Position numbers and translations under genes: made by a program. Positions 36,019 to 54,297 of a stretch of DNA of 64,000 bases are shown here, piece by piece. Each line of letters opens with the position of its first letter. Within the stretch, counting starts at the first letter, position 1. Below the pieces are notes generated by a model. That model was not told the DNA's origin. It ran no database searches and worked only from the letters and a program-made list of their open reading frames with translations. This stretch comes from Raphanus sativus (lineage: Eukaryota > Streptophyta > Magnoliopsida > Brassicales > Brassicaceae), in contig NC_079514.1 of NCBI RefSeq assembly GCF_000801105.2, positions 12,214,001 through 12,278,000 of the forward strand. Reading direction: 5' to 3'.

Positions 36019-38815
36019 ACTCTGTTTCTTTTGATCTGTTTTTCTCAAGTGTGGATCTCCATTGTTGATTTAAAAGAGAGAATCTTTATTAATTTTTCTC
36101 AAGTGGGGCCATTCTTCGTTTTTTTTCACTGGAAACTCAAACATCTTCTTTCCAAAGATAATATAGAAATCGTTTTTATGTTTTGCTTTCCTTAAAAAAG
36201 TTGCAACCTTTGTGTTTGTAGCAATAATAATAACTCTCTATTGCCTTTCTTGGTTTTGAATGTTTTTTTTTTTGTTTAGACATTGGACAAATATTAGCTT
36301 ATTTATGTCTACTCTTGTGTTGTTTAGCTTTTTGATCTTGGAACTTCCTTTTTCATGTATGTTGCTTGCAGACTCCACTGTACAGAAGACTCTGGGGTCC
36401 AACGAGGCATGTGGAGTCATTACTTCCCTATCCTATTCCAAGAGGTTACCATTCAGGTTTGCTTTTTTTTTTTTAGCTAAATCCATGTTTCCCTTCCTAC
36501 ATTGTCTGATCTGGAACTGAATCTTTGAGATTGTGTTCTTTTGGGGTTTAAGTATCTCACTGTGTTTATTTTTGGTGGTAACAGATCCACCGGCAAGGAC
36601 AAACGGTTTTGTTTTCGTTAGAATACAAGGTGGTTTCCATGAGATTAGAAACTCGGTAAGAACAAGAAAGATTCATATCATCTTGACACTTCTCATGGAT
36701 TTTAACTTTTTGGTCATGTTCTGTAGATTCCTGACGTTGTAGCTGTTTCACGGCTACTTAATGCTACTCTGGTTATCCCTGAGATCCAATCAACAACCAG
36801 CAGCAAAGGGATTAGGTTCGGACTTGAAATCACTATGATTGATTGATTTAGTTCTTTGCTCTAGTTTTCGTTGTTGATACATTTGTTGCTTAACGAGCAG
36901 CTCACAGTTTAAGAGCTTTGCATATCTATACAATGAAGAGCACTTCATGACTTCTCTTGCAAATGACGTTAGAGTTGTTAAAACTCTCCCCAAGAATCTC
37001 AAATGGGCTAGAAGAAAGAAACAGATCCCTTCCTTTAAAGTCTCTTACGGATCTTCTCCTTATTACTACTTACACCATGTTCTCCCTGTTCTCATTAAAC
37101 ACTCTGTCGTTGAACTAGTTGTCCCTAACGGTGGATGCTTACAAGTAACAAAAAAAAAAAAACTCCCATCTTCTAAACAATTACTTCTCTACAGTATTAA
37201 TCATTGATTGATTTGTTATGTAGGCTATACTTCCTACTGATCTTGAAGAGTATCAGAGGCTGCGGTGTAGAGTTGCTTTCCAGGCCTTGCAGTTTAGGAA
37301 AGAGGTTCAAGAACTTTCCACCAAAGTATTGCAAAGACTGAGACCTTTGGGAAGACCTTTCATCGCCTATGATCCAGGGATGACAAGAGAAGCTTTGGCT
37401 TATCATGGCTGTGCTGAACTTTTCCAGGTACTTTGATGTTTTATGTACAGTTTGGGCTCTTCATAGTATGTTGCAACTTACATGTCGCTACGTAAAGGAT
37501 GTTCATACTGAGCTGATTCAACATAAACGAGCTTGGATGATTAAACGTGGGATCGTCAAAGGGAAACTCTCTGTAGACTCAGCTGAGCAACGCCTCCAAG
37601 GCTTATGTCCTTTGATGCCAGAAGAAGTAAGCAAGAAAAGTATTAAGTTATTTAATAAATCCAAAAAAGTATTTAAGTATTGAATGCTTTTGGACCTCTC
37701 TTTCACTCTCTCAGGTTGGTATTCTCCTACGAGCTTATGGATACTCATGGGACACAATCATATACGTAGCCGGAGGAGAGGTCTTTGGCGGGCAGAGAAC
37801 GTTGATTCCGTTACACGGCATGTTTGAGAATGTAGTTGACAGGACTTCTCTTAGTACTGGATGGGAGCTTGCTAAAATGTATGGTCGTGAGTCGAAACAT
37901 AAAGACATCAGACCAAAAGCACCTCCTTCGGTGGAGGAAGAAACCAAACATGACTCGTCGAAGAGCGTAAGACAAAGGCCTCAGCCTCTTCCTCCTCCAC
38001 CAGCTAGACCAAAGTACTACAACATTGAAGGTTGGTGGGGTTGGGTGGCTGAGAGTGACAATGAGCCTGAGAACACGGTTATTGAGCTGAGAACCAATGC
38101 TCACAAGCTGTTGTGGGAAGCGATTGATTACGTTGTGAGCGTTGAAGCTGATGTGTTCATCCCTGGTTTTGATCGTGATGGGAAAGGACATCCGAGTTTT
38201 GCTAGTTTGGTGATGGGTCATAGGCTTTATCAGTCTGCTTCTGCTAAGACATTTAGACCAGACAGGTGATGTAATGAATGTTTATCATACTTATAGATTA
38301 TGTTTTAGTGATTTTAACGTTTTGATTATTATGCTTGCAGGAAACAAACTGCAATGCTTTTGGAAGAGATAAGAGACCATATGTATGAGGCGAATCAGAC
38401 TTGGATAACATCTGTTAGGAAGCTTCTCAAGAGAAGTATACTTGAGGGTCTAGTGGAATCTTCTAAAAGATCAAAAGCCTTTAGTTTTCTTTCGCATCCT
38501 GTACCTGAATGTTCTTGCATTAAGCGGGAACATAGAGTTATAAACGTCTCACTGGTTGAAGCGGATCTTGGGGTGACACACCGTTGTCCGCAAGGGATGG
38601 ATGGTGTTGTTAAAAGATCAAAGGATAATAATAAGAATGCAGAGAGAGAAGAGGATCTTGATGAAGAGGACTTGTCTTCTTCAGGGTTGTTCTTTGGTCA
38701 CAAGGGAAGTGGAGGGAGCAGTAATAGTAACAATGAGACTGTAAATTCTGAAGCTAACAACAAAGAGGAAGGGCAGCTTGAAGATCAAGAAGAGCTTGAG
38801 GGTGGTGAAAGATAA
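35760..38815 (+). CDS. O-fucosyltransferase-like protein (GT106/DUF246 family)
   Basis: Nine exons: 35760-35960, 36372-36444, 36585-36655, 36727-36815, 36901-37144, 37224-37427, 37498-37626, 37715-38265 and 38341-38815, all in phase, 678 aa. Residues 16-37 form a single N-terminal membrane anchor (WIGLVGLVLSALSLLVHFLL), as in Golgi type II glycosyltransferases. The catalytic part reads NGFVFVRIQGGFHEIRNSIP, VVAVSRLLNATLVIPEIQ, FIAYDPGMTREALAYHGC, GYSWDTIIYVAGGEVFGG and FENVVDRTSL, the plan of plant O-FucT domain proteins; several members are tied to cell wall pectin or arabinogalactan. A Pro-rich insert (PQPLPPPPARP) lies late in the domain and the tail is acidic and Ser-rich. The acceptor substrate is unknown. 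The position fits At3g30300 (recalled). The gene is convergent with AUG5. Confidence 0.91.
35967..36015 (+). repeat. (CT)n microsatellite in intron 1
   Basis: An uninterrupted CT run of about 49 bp begins six bases after the intron 1 donor of the O-fucosyltransferase gene. Confidence 0.9.
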
Positions 38816-39535
38816 GAAGCTCGAGAACTTGAATTGGTTTTTTGATTGAAAATGCAATAGCTTGTTAGACAAACGAGCAAGTCCTAGGTACACCACCAAG
38901 TAGATCTAACTAGGAAAGCTCACTTCTTGGGTTGCAGTATTTTCCATCTTTTCTCAAAATTAGTTTGTAGCCACTGGTTATTAGGTTGGTGTATTAGAAG
39001 AGACATCTTTTTTGGTGATCAATTTTACAACAGTTCAGTGTGTGTTTAAGTGACTTCTATGAACATAGTTCTACTGTAACATGATCTCAGAGGCAAAGTT
39101 GGATGGTTCAACTCTATACCATTGTCGTCACTGTGGAATACTGCAAGTGTGTACATGAGTAACAGAGAGCTGAATCTGTCATAAAACACTCAATTCTTGT
39201 AAGATCTCATGAAACTCTGATACAAATACAAAACGAGTATGCGTAAAAACAATAACCAAACCGCAAAATACAAAGCGAGGCCCTTTGCAAACCAATAACC
39301 ATAATCATAACCAAAAAACAATGCTAGAAACAGAAAGCAAGACTAATCATACAGTGGATCGTTTTTATGGAGGAGGGTACTGTTTTATATACACATTGTA
39401 CCTTGGTGAATCTTTGTAAAGTCTGGGAACGAATGTTTCCCAGAGACTTATGCTAAATACCCTCTCGTTTTTTGTCTTCCTCGGAGCAACCGCAAACTTC
39501 AAATTCGACTCTCATAGATATTTATTTCTTCATCC

Positions 39536-44180
<4,645 letters not shown>

Positions 44181-44400
44181 TTTTTTTTTTTTTTTGATTG
44201 TGTTAAAGGAGGAGACTTTTTAGGTTTCGACGAGTGTTGGCATTTGGAAGGGGAGTGCGATGTTAGGGTTTTTTGAAATCGTCTGCGATTGATTTGAGAT
44301 AGATAGAGAGAGAGGGGACGAACAGATCTGGGAACGATAGAGAGAGAGATTTCGAAAAATGGTATCTCTCACTCTGTGTTCTCCAGATTTGAATTGAAAA
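44181..44400 (-). other. AUG5 5' UTR and proximal promoter
   Basis: Read on minus, CT-rich leader sequence precedes the ATG at 44180, with a T/A run of 17 bases directly before it. GA/CT words at 44300-44350 are typical of plant leaders. The exact transcription start cannot be seen. Confidence 0.4.
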
Positions 44401-44755
44401 CGAGTCCGGGGCCTATGCCGGGTCCAGGTTCGGGTCAAACCGTTAATCGATTGAGATGTTGATAGCGCGAAACAAAATTATGGGGTTAAGTTTTAAGTTT
44501 CGAAATAAATGCAGGGGTTTACTGAGAAATTCTATTTCCTGCGGGGTTGGTGGTATCGTTCAAGTGGGTTCAACTGCACTGCCCTGCGGTTTCAAGAGTT
44601 ACAAAACATATACTGTACATATATGGTATATGTATAGACTTTTAAAATAAAAATAAAAGATTAACAAAATTATCTACGTGATGGTTAAAATTCTGAGCTA
44701 ATTACCAAATCAAACATTGTAAAAAGAAACTTTCTAACAGTAAAGAACTCCACTA

Positions 44756-45497
44756 TCCCTAAATTCATGGCACGATTCAAACTGTTTGGTATCCTATATA
44801 ATTATCAATTAACAAATTACCTTTTGTATGTGTTTTTTCTTTTTTTCTTTATCGTTTTTTATCTCTTCATCATTTTTCTTTGGGTTTTGACTGCAACAGC
44901 AACAAAGATCGAAATAATTGTATGACTATTTTTTATTCAGATTTATTTTCTCTGCTTCTCAGAGTAATACTATCTATCCTTTTTGTATAACTTACCTTGA
45001 AGTTTCCTTTATATAGATTATCCGTAGATAGATGAAGGGACAACAAGATTGCACAAATTTGAAAATTAGATAGTGGAAATACTCAGGTATATATTTTCTA
45101 CATTTTTCTTTCACTTAGCATGGGAAGCTTTAATATTACTGAAACTTTTTCTGTTAGTTTTTTGACATTGTGGATATAGGGTAAAAAAAGACTAACTCAT
45201 CTTGGCATAAAGAACTTGAAGATGGTATACAAAGAGTCATGTCTGGACGAGATTAAGGTAATATTGTTAATAGAGGTGTTTTTACTTATTGCTAATAGAG
45301 ATATTTAGCTTATTGTCGCTATAAGTTGATATAGTTCCCTAAATATATTATCCACAATATATGTTTTTGCAAGTACAAATTAATAGTCTTCAATATATTT
45401 TGGTATTCAGGAATAGTGTTAGTACATTTTTAACCAAGAAACGTAATACTAATACATATTTTTTTTTACCCGTACGTAGTACGGGCCCAAATACTAG
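44756..45497 (+). mobile_element. Helitron, 3' end clear, 5' end tentative
   Basis: The 3' end is textbook: the hairpin CCCGTAC-GTA-GTACGGG (about 45470-45486), then CCAAATA, then CTAG at 45494-45497 and host T. A plausible 5' end is TCCCTAAATTCATGGCACGA at 44756, preceded by A. That would make a 742-bp non-autonomous element. The 5' end is a guess from the A/TC rule and needs other copies to confirm it. Confidence 0.6.
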
Positions 45498-46102
45498 TTA
45501 CTATTAACAGTGGTACAGTGCGGAACGGTTGAAAGCATTCGAAGCCATGAAATGCTGATGATTAACGACATGAATTCTTAAGTTTTATCGTTAAAAAATA
45601 ATAAAAACTCTTTCAAAAAAAAAATAAAAAGAAACAAAAGAAGAATTCTTAAGTTTAAAATGGAGGAATAACACTTAAGAATCAGACGATTAGAATATCT
45701 ATATACAAAAAGTTTTTGGAAACTTACACAATTTTCAAAATACTGAACAAAATTTCGGCAATTTTCATAAGAGTATTGCACAATTGTTGTTTGTAACACA
45801 TACAATATATACTGTATTGTTTCGATATGTTTTTCTTTTGAAACAAAACCTAACTTGTTTCATATGTTTGCTGAAACTTTGACAAGTTTTTGGAAAAATT
45901 TCTCAAAATTCTTGGAATTTTACATGTTTATCAAAATTTTCATATATAAACTTTAAATTGTAAAAACTGAATCTAACCTCGTCATCTTATATTCTAATTG
46001 CTATTGCTATTTTAATTTTTTTCAAAACTTGAAAAAAATAAAAAATAAAAAAATAAATAATTTTTTAAAAAACTTGTAAACTTGCACACACAAAAAAAAC
46101 CA
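45498..46102. other. AT-rich spacer
   Basis: No gene or bounded repeat is supported. Confidence 0.5.
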
Positions 46103-46215
46103 CACCGGATGATTTAGTGGTAAGGGAAACATGGAAAGATCCGCATTCGAATTAAGCCCATGATACTAAATCTATATGGCCACCTAGATATGAGATCATG
46201 TTTTAAGCCTTATTT
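46103..46215 (+). mobile_element. Possible tRNA-derived SINE head
   Basis: CCGGATGATTTAGTGGTAAG resembles a degenerate Pol III A box, and GCATTCGAATTAAG about 34 bases later resembles a degenerate B box. The spacing is right for a tRNA-derived SINE. Neither box is perfect and I could not find the 3' end. Confidence 0.33.
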
Positions 46216-46252
46216 GAATATCTGAATTGAGCACCACCCTTTAAAAATTATT

Positions 46253-47689
<1,437 letters not shown>

Positions 47690-48316
47690 AGATATCCAAG
47701 ATTTTTTAAAAAAAATATCTACTTTCTGAATCTTAACATACGTCTTTCTCTTTTGGTTCTTGTTTCTATTTTAATATTTTCATTGTTTTTTTTGAAAATG
47801 CATTTCAACATTTTTAACACAAAGAATGTCAAATAGAATTTTAATGTAAATTATTTACTTTTAATTCAATATTAATTGCAAATTTTATTAAGTCTGATAA
47901 ATAATTTTTTTTGTATTAAATCTGATAAATAATTTTATTATCTCAAATACTAGATAATATTAATAAAAGCATAAAGGGTATATAGTATAATCCACTGATT
48001 TTTTTACAAAATTTTGACAAAGATATGACATAATGGTTTTTGTATCGTCATTTTGTTCACGAACCCCAACTCGCAAATTAATATAGCATGTTAATCACAC
48101 AAATAAATTTACAAAATGTAAGCTACAATCATTAAATAAAATATACAAAATCACATTCGAGATACAATTTTAATAAATTCGTTTCGAAGTTTCAAACTTT
48201 AGGACATCTTACTTATGCTGGTTATTACAATGCCAGAACCGAAAATATTTCCTGATAGGTTTGGTTCTATTAATTAAACAGAGAAATTATAACAAACCAA
48301 GATGGCCTTTCGACCT
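47690..48316. other. AT-rich spacer and AGL79 3' flank
   Basis: No gene is supported. The right part is likely the 3' UTR of the MADS gene read leftwards from 48317. Confidence 0.45.
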
Positions 48317-51300
48317 CTATTCTCCAGTGAGCCGGGGCATCCAATGCGGCAATGTTGTATTCGTTGGTCGAATTATTAGAGTTCCACCATCTACTTCTCC
48401 AACTTCATTCCTTTGCGAGATGTTCCTACAAGTGACAGTAATTCATTCCATATTAGTATTCAATATCAACACATTCCAATGGTAATTTCATATATGTGTA
48501 CGTAGCCAAGTAAAATCAATATATATAAATCTGAAAATTTTAAGTACCTAAGAGGTAAAGGAGGATTTGGAGATATAGGTCCGGGCAACGGGTGCGGTGG
48601 CTCACATGGTGGCGTTGCCAATGGGGCTAACCCTTGGCTGAGGTTTTGAGTCTCAATGTCTTCTCTTTGATCAACCTGCCAAGTTCGACACTAGTTATAG
48701 TAATTTCGTTTTGTATTTTTTTAGCATTCCAACATAAAATTCACATTAGATATATAGAATGGAAACCACTTATATATGTAATAAAAGATTATGACATCCG
48801 TTTCACCTTCTTTGTTAGCTGTTTCTTCAGTTCTTTGAGTTCCTTCTCCTATGCCAGCAAAAGAATATCGCACAGAGTTATATGAATTAAATTCGTTGGA
48901 GCTCAAGTGATCTAGATCTTAAATCTGGATTTGTGTTTCTTATATACAGTCCAAGCATTATGATTTGTTCAAACCAAATAGCCAAGAAAATACCGACAGG
49001 TACTCAAAGATGATTGCAAGGTACAAACCGATCGATAACAAAGACTAATTGTCTGTAAACCAGTATGTTACCTTTTTCTGGAGCTGCGCTATGGACTCTA
49101 CCATGAGCTGGTTCTGTGCTCCCAAACCAAAACAAAGCTACATGATTAGAAATAGTATATCTATATTTCTGTGTATCTAAATGCATTCACATGTACACCG
49201 AACATTATTAGACGCACTTTTGTACAAATGATCCCTGCATACAAAATGAAAGATAATGTTTTTATGGATATACATAAATAACCTTTCTTGAGCGAGTTCT
49301 CTTCAGGAAGTATCAAGTTGCACTTCCAGACCCTGGAGCTCTCTGATACTTAGAGCATCTACCTCTTCTCCTTTTAAGTGCCTTGTTATGTGAAGTAAAC
49401 AAATTAATAAATGAAGATACACTTTTATTATATTGGATAATATTAGAAACATGTGTAATTGATCTATGGATGAACCTTAGGTAAATTAAAAAAAAAAAAT
49501 CTAACCTTAAGCTTCTTTGCATAGCATCAATCATCCTCAAGAGCTTCGAACATTCTGTTGAGCACTCACCCTACAAACAACAACAATAATTAGTCAAAAA
49601 TAGTTACCCAAATTTGGCATGAACAGTTGTTCATCATTCATATATGCAATACTTATCTAACAAAAAAAATGTAGTATATGTTGATGTGCTTAAAACCTGT
49701 GAATCCAAACTTGGTGTAGGAATATTTTGACTGGCGAATGAACATCTCTCATATCGATCAAGAATGCTTTCCATGCTAACATCGTTTAATTAAACTTGAA
49801 TGAATACAGCATACTGAACATAATGAATAATTATTTTTTTACTTTAGTGTGTATATATATACATTTCTATCACGCATATAATGTTTAGTGCTATATATTG
49901 AGAACATTCATATCTTCATTTCCATACATTTTAAATACTATATATTTATAGATTTAGTACATGATATTTATATTCGTCGAAGCGCCCTACTAATTTGAAA
50001 AGAGCACATGACCTTCAGTAAATGATTTCTCACAAACCTACTGTGGGTGAAGACTCAAAACCTAGGCATAAGTGACTAAGTAGCCTACACGCAGAGTTTA
50101 ATCAAAGTGAAATCAAACGAGTTTAGTATGTCCTTTCTTATACTCAATACAACTGTACCACACACGGGATTTTATCACTATTTTACAGTATTCCTTAGAC
50201 TAAAACAATAACTAAATTAAACTTCAAAAAATTTCTTACAACATTTTTGCAAGAATACTTATTTTTGGACATACTACTTAATGCTTAGAAGCTAGAAAAG
50301 TAACATCATCGGGGTATATACATTTTCATCATGTGAAGATCGAGGTTAGTCCTAGGTTGAACCAAGAAAAAGACAAAGCAAGGCACAAAGCTCCATGACA
50401 AAGGCTTGTCATGCTTCCAACAACATTTCACTGTATATCTTAAAGGTTTATCATATAACACAGTACCACATAATGAAATCTACTTTCATGTTACTATTAG
50501 TACAATCATGACTGAAGCACACGCTATTTATAGTAGATTTGGTTTCTCTATTTAGTAATTTTGGTGTACATTTAGATACTTTCAGTAAGAAATTCATCCC
50601 TATTGCACCAAATTTTATAAATATGTTCTTCCTATATTTAGTAGGATTACTTCTTTTTCTGGCAGTTAATTTACACTAATGAATGATAGCGTTTATCAAA
50701 AGATGAGATCTATTATAATTTACATGAACCTAGGACATTGGGATAATTTGAAAGGTGTCATCATAATACGTCTCTTCGTATTTTATTTTATTCTATTTTC
50801 GTGTTCGCTTGGACTACCATTCTAATTTGAGCTTAGCTAGATTATGCCAGTGCCAGATTGATTCAAAAAAAGACTTGCAATTTTACAATTCTGTTCATTT
50901 TTATATTGAATTTCTGATAAAATAACGACAACAAATTTAAATTTTCTTATGTTGTTAATTAGTGCCAAATGTTAAGTTAAAAGTTCAAACCCTTTTGTAT
51001 TCATTACTGAAAGAAAAAAAAACATCAACCTAACGCAGGAAACCAAAAACTTCAATATAACGCACAAAACCCAGTAAAAAACTTCAATCTGACATGATCC
51101 TAATAGCCAAAGTAATCTACCTTTAAACATTGGATCTTCTCATTGGTCCAAATTAACCCTACAGGTGTGAACTAAAAAAAACTATTTTTAGATTTTAAAT
51201 CAAATTTGCTCTTCAGCCTTATTTTTCCTATAAAATCTAATTTTCCGTAAGGTTGAAGAACAAAAACTCACACGTGAATTAATAGAAGTAAACTTATTTT

Positions 51301-51905
51301 TGTTTGAAGTTAGCACATAGAAGTAAACTTATTTTTTCCTATAAAATCTAATTTTCCGTAAGGTTGAAGAACTCCATGTTCTCAAACTTATGGTTTAATC
51401 ACAAAAGCAAAATTATCTACTCACTTCTGTTAGTTGATTTATATAGGATACATAATATCTCACTTTTATATGTTCTTACCTAACTTAGAGATGCAAAAAC
51501 TAATTAAGCAGATATAAACTCATCTATTTCAAGTTATCTCAGCCAAAGTTCAAATCAATCTCCACTAGCTAGAACCTACCACTTGCCTCAGTCTGTCAAA
51601 ACATGACATATAAGCTGATATATATGTAGATAGATAAGAATATATATGCGGTCTTAAAAAGTAACCAGATAGTAAAATAAGGTTCGAAGTAAATTAATTA
51701 GTCGAGGAAGAAATTCGAACCTGGAACCAGCAGAGTACTCAAAGAGCTTGCCTTTTGGGGAGAAGACAATCAAAGCAACATCAGCATCACATAACACTGA
51801 GATCTCTTGAACTTTCTTCACCAAACCCGTTCTTCGCTTTGAAAATGTCACTTGTCTCCTTATCTTATTCTCGATCCGCCTTAACTGAACCCTTCCCCTT
51901 CCCAT
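48317..51905 (-). CDS. AGL79: MADS-box factor, AP1/FUL clade, AGL79-like; frame damaged in K domain
   Basis: Eight exons on minus: 51721-51905, 49697-49775, 49506-49570, 49283-49381, 49072-49113, 48807-48849, 48548-48675 and 48317-48425. Exon 1 encodes the MADS domain [53 protein letters not shown], which binds CArG boxes as a dimer. Exons 2-6 encode the I and K regions; the C-terminus ends [11 protein letters not shown]. The MADS domain is closest to AGL79 of the AP1/FRUITFULL clade as I recall it, which acts in root and shoot branching. Exon 4 is 99 bp instead of the standard 100: one C is missing in GATACTTCCTGAAG, giving TGA after residue 135. Exon 6 is 43 bp instead of 42. If both are real, only a truncated MADS-I-half-K protein is made. 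Confidence 0.87.
51222..51372. repeat. Local tandem duplication in AGL79 intron 1
   Basis: TTTTTCCTATAAAATCTAAT with the following TTTCCGTAAGGTTGAAGAAC is present at 51222-51261 and again at 51333-51372, a 111-bp offset. AGAAGTAAACTTA also occurs twice between the copies. Confidence 0.8.
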
Positions 51906-54130
51906 TTCTTCAAAAACTTCCTCAAGAAACCAAAAAAGTTAAAAGAAATAAGAAGGCCAAAAACCCTAGATTCTCTCTTATAAAGAAGAAAAGTAGAGAT
52001 AGATAAAAAAAGTTACGCAAGGGGTTTATGTAAGTTTACATAAACATGGTGTATCAAAGGCATCTGAAGGAGAAAAAAAAAAAGAGAAAGTATCAAATGA
52101 TACAATTAGGGAAAGTGGAAGCACAAAAATTTTCTATATGTTGTGGCCGTCCGAAATAGTCTTCGCTATTATTATTAGTTAATGGAATAATTCTTTAACT
52201 AAAATTTCTGGTTTTAATCGTACGGAGTTTGGCTAGTTCTAATTCAATATAAAACCTATAATTATCAAGATCAAAGTTCTATCAACAAATGCTGCGAATT
52301 CATTGGATCTTTTGACCATATGGTATAAAATATATGAATGGTGGATAAGAAGATACAAATAAAAAATATTAATAAATAACTTGACCTATCGCAATGTTAA
52401 CCTCCACATGACAAAGAATCATTTGCGTTAACGACAAAATTTACAGTCCCTTAAATGGAATAAAAAGAGAAGATTTAATACATATATGAGAAGATCAACT
52501 AACAACTTACAAATATTTTGTTCAGAATGGTTTGCGTTATATTTACACAATTATATTTCATAATATAATATAGAAGTTTGTGAATGACAAAGACAATCTC
52601 CAGTCCACCTCTGTGTTCATTTTTATATTTTCTTAGAAATAGAAAACATATTATAAAAGTGGATTTTTTCTAATGCATGTATCTATAATAGAAGTTTTTT
52701 ATTTAAAAAAGAAGTAAAAGTAGCATTACTCTATATTTTTCTATTCAAATAAAGAAAATATATTATAAAAACGTACATTAGAAGTGTTCTAAGAACATTT
52801 TCTTTTAGTTCAGTTGCACAACTACACTTCTTTAAAATAGGATAGCCTCAATTTGTCGTGAAATTAACTGCAAGAAACATATCCAAATTAAATCAAACAT
52901 AAAAACCAAAAACTAATTCTTTTGGGACATGTCTATTCTTCTAATGAGAATTAATTTAAATGTACGGATTTCTGGATCAATAATTTTTAGTCATTAAAAT
53001 AAATAAGGTAAAAATGTTCTATAACGATGCAATATACTAACCATACAAATAAATATGTTAGCATATATATAGCAAAGTTGCATGTATGTATACATGCCTA
53101 AAATGGTAAAACCTAGAAGAATTATGTGAAGTAAATAAGTCTAAGACTATCTAGTGAATCTCATTAACCAAAAAATTAACCTGTCGAGTTCTTTTTCTTC
53201 TAAGTTTACTAGATTTTTATTGACTCAAAATGTTATTATTAACAACAACAAAAATTCTCAGCATAACCAGTTACAATAACTAATCATTACCTAAAAAACG
53301 GTTTTCTCCAAGGCAACACAAAAACTCTATTTTATTGTGATTTCAGATTAAAAATTTTCTAATCCAACAGTAAAAATCCCACTATTTTAATGGAACATTA
53401 TAATAGTATACCGAATTATGGTTGTACTATTCACCACATTAAACACTATTTACGTATTTTTAATAAAATATATAATTAAGTAAATGAAAATAAGAAAATA
53501 AATACATATGAAATAGTAAATTAAGTATTTATGATAAAATATTATATATATTTAAATAATTTATTAATTATTATTATAATGTTAATAGTAAATAATTTAT
53601 TTTTAAAAAATTCTTATTGTAGTGTATTTTTATGGAATATAATTATATAGTAATAATGATGTATATTTTAACACTAAATAACAAAAAAACTTGTAATTTA
53701 ATAATACAATAGTATAAAATAGTGTTTAGTATGAAGTTTGGTGTTGTGATTGGAGAAGAGTATTATTTTAACATTGAAATTACACAAATATAGTGTGAAT
53801 TTATACTAAAATAGTATTATGTGCTTGAGATGTCCCGAGTAAATCATGTAGATATATGGATATATTTGAAGGTAACTATTTGTGTGTTATTTCTAGAGGT
53901 TTACTTTATGAATGGACGCTAGTTTAAGTAATGGGTACAAATAAAAATTTTAACTCTAACCTAATTTAATAAATTAAATACATTCAAAAATATTTCCTGT
54001 ATTTCATAATATAATAAGACGTTTTAGAATTTTATGATCTTTCAAAATATAAAATGTTTTCATATTTAATACAAATTTTAAGTATATGATGTTTTACTAC
54101 TGATTATATTATACCAAATTGGGCTGATGT
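51906..54130. other. AGL79 promoter side and AT-rich spacer
   Basis: 51906-52020 is the likely 5' UTR of the MADS gene. At 52588-52795 weak inverted ends (ACAATCTCCAGTCCACC.. and, reversed, AGAACACTTCTAATGTACG..) suggest an old MITE of the CTCCAA class. 53390-53830 is AT-rich with repeated TAGTGT words. No gene is supported. Confidence 0.4.
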
Positions 54131-54136
54131 TGTTAT

Positions 54137-54297
54137 CAGAGGCGGATGCATGTATGGCGCTACAGGGCCACGTACTGATTTTTATGTTTTCTTTAGAAAT
54201 TTAAGTTAATTTATCAAATATCATTAGTTTAGTGAAGAAAACTGTAAAAATATCCCCATCAACAATTGTTTTTCTGTAGTTTTTAGATCCTCCTCTG
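54137..54297. mobile_element. Short hAT-type MITE, 161 bp
   Basis: CAGAGGCGGATGCAT at the left and, reversed, CAGAGGAGGATCT at the right form terminal inverted repeats. The flanking octamers GTTGTTAT and GTTACAAT share five of eight positions and may be a decayed 8-bp target duplication, as expected for hAT. The inside is non-coding. Confidence 0.6.

Noticed and set aside
37811..38221. 136-codon minus-strand frame
   Set aside because: Shadow of exon 8 of the O-fucosyltransferase gene.
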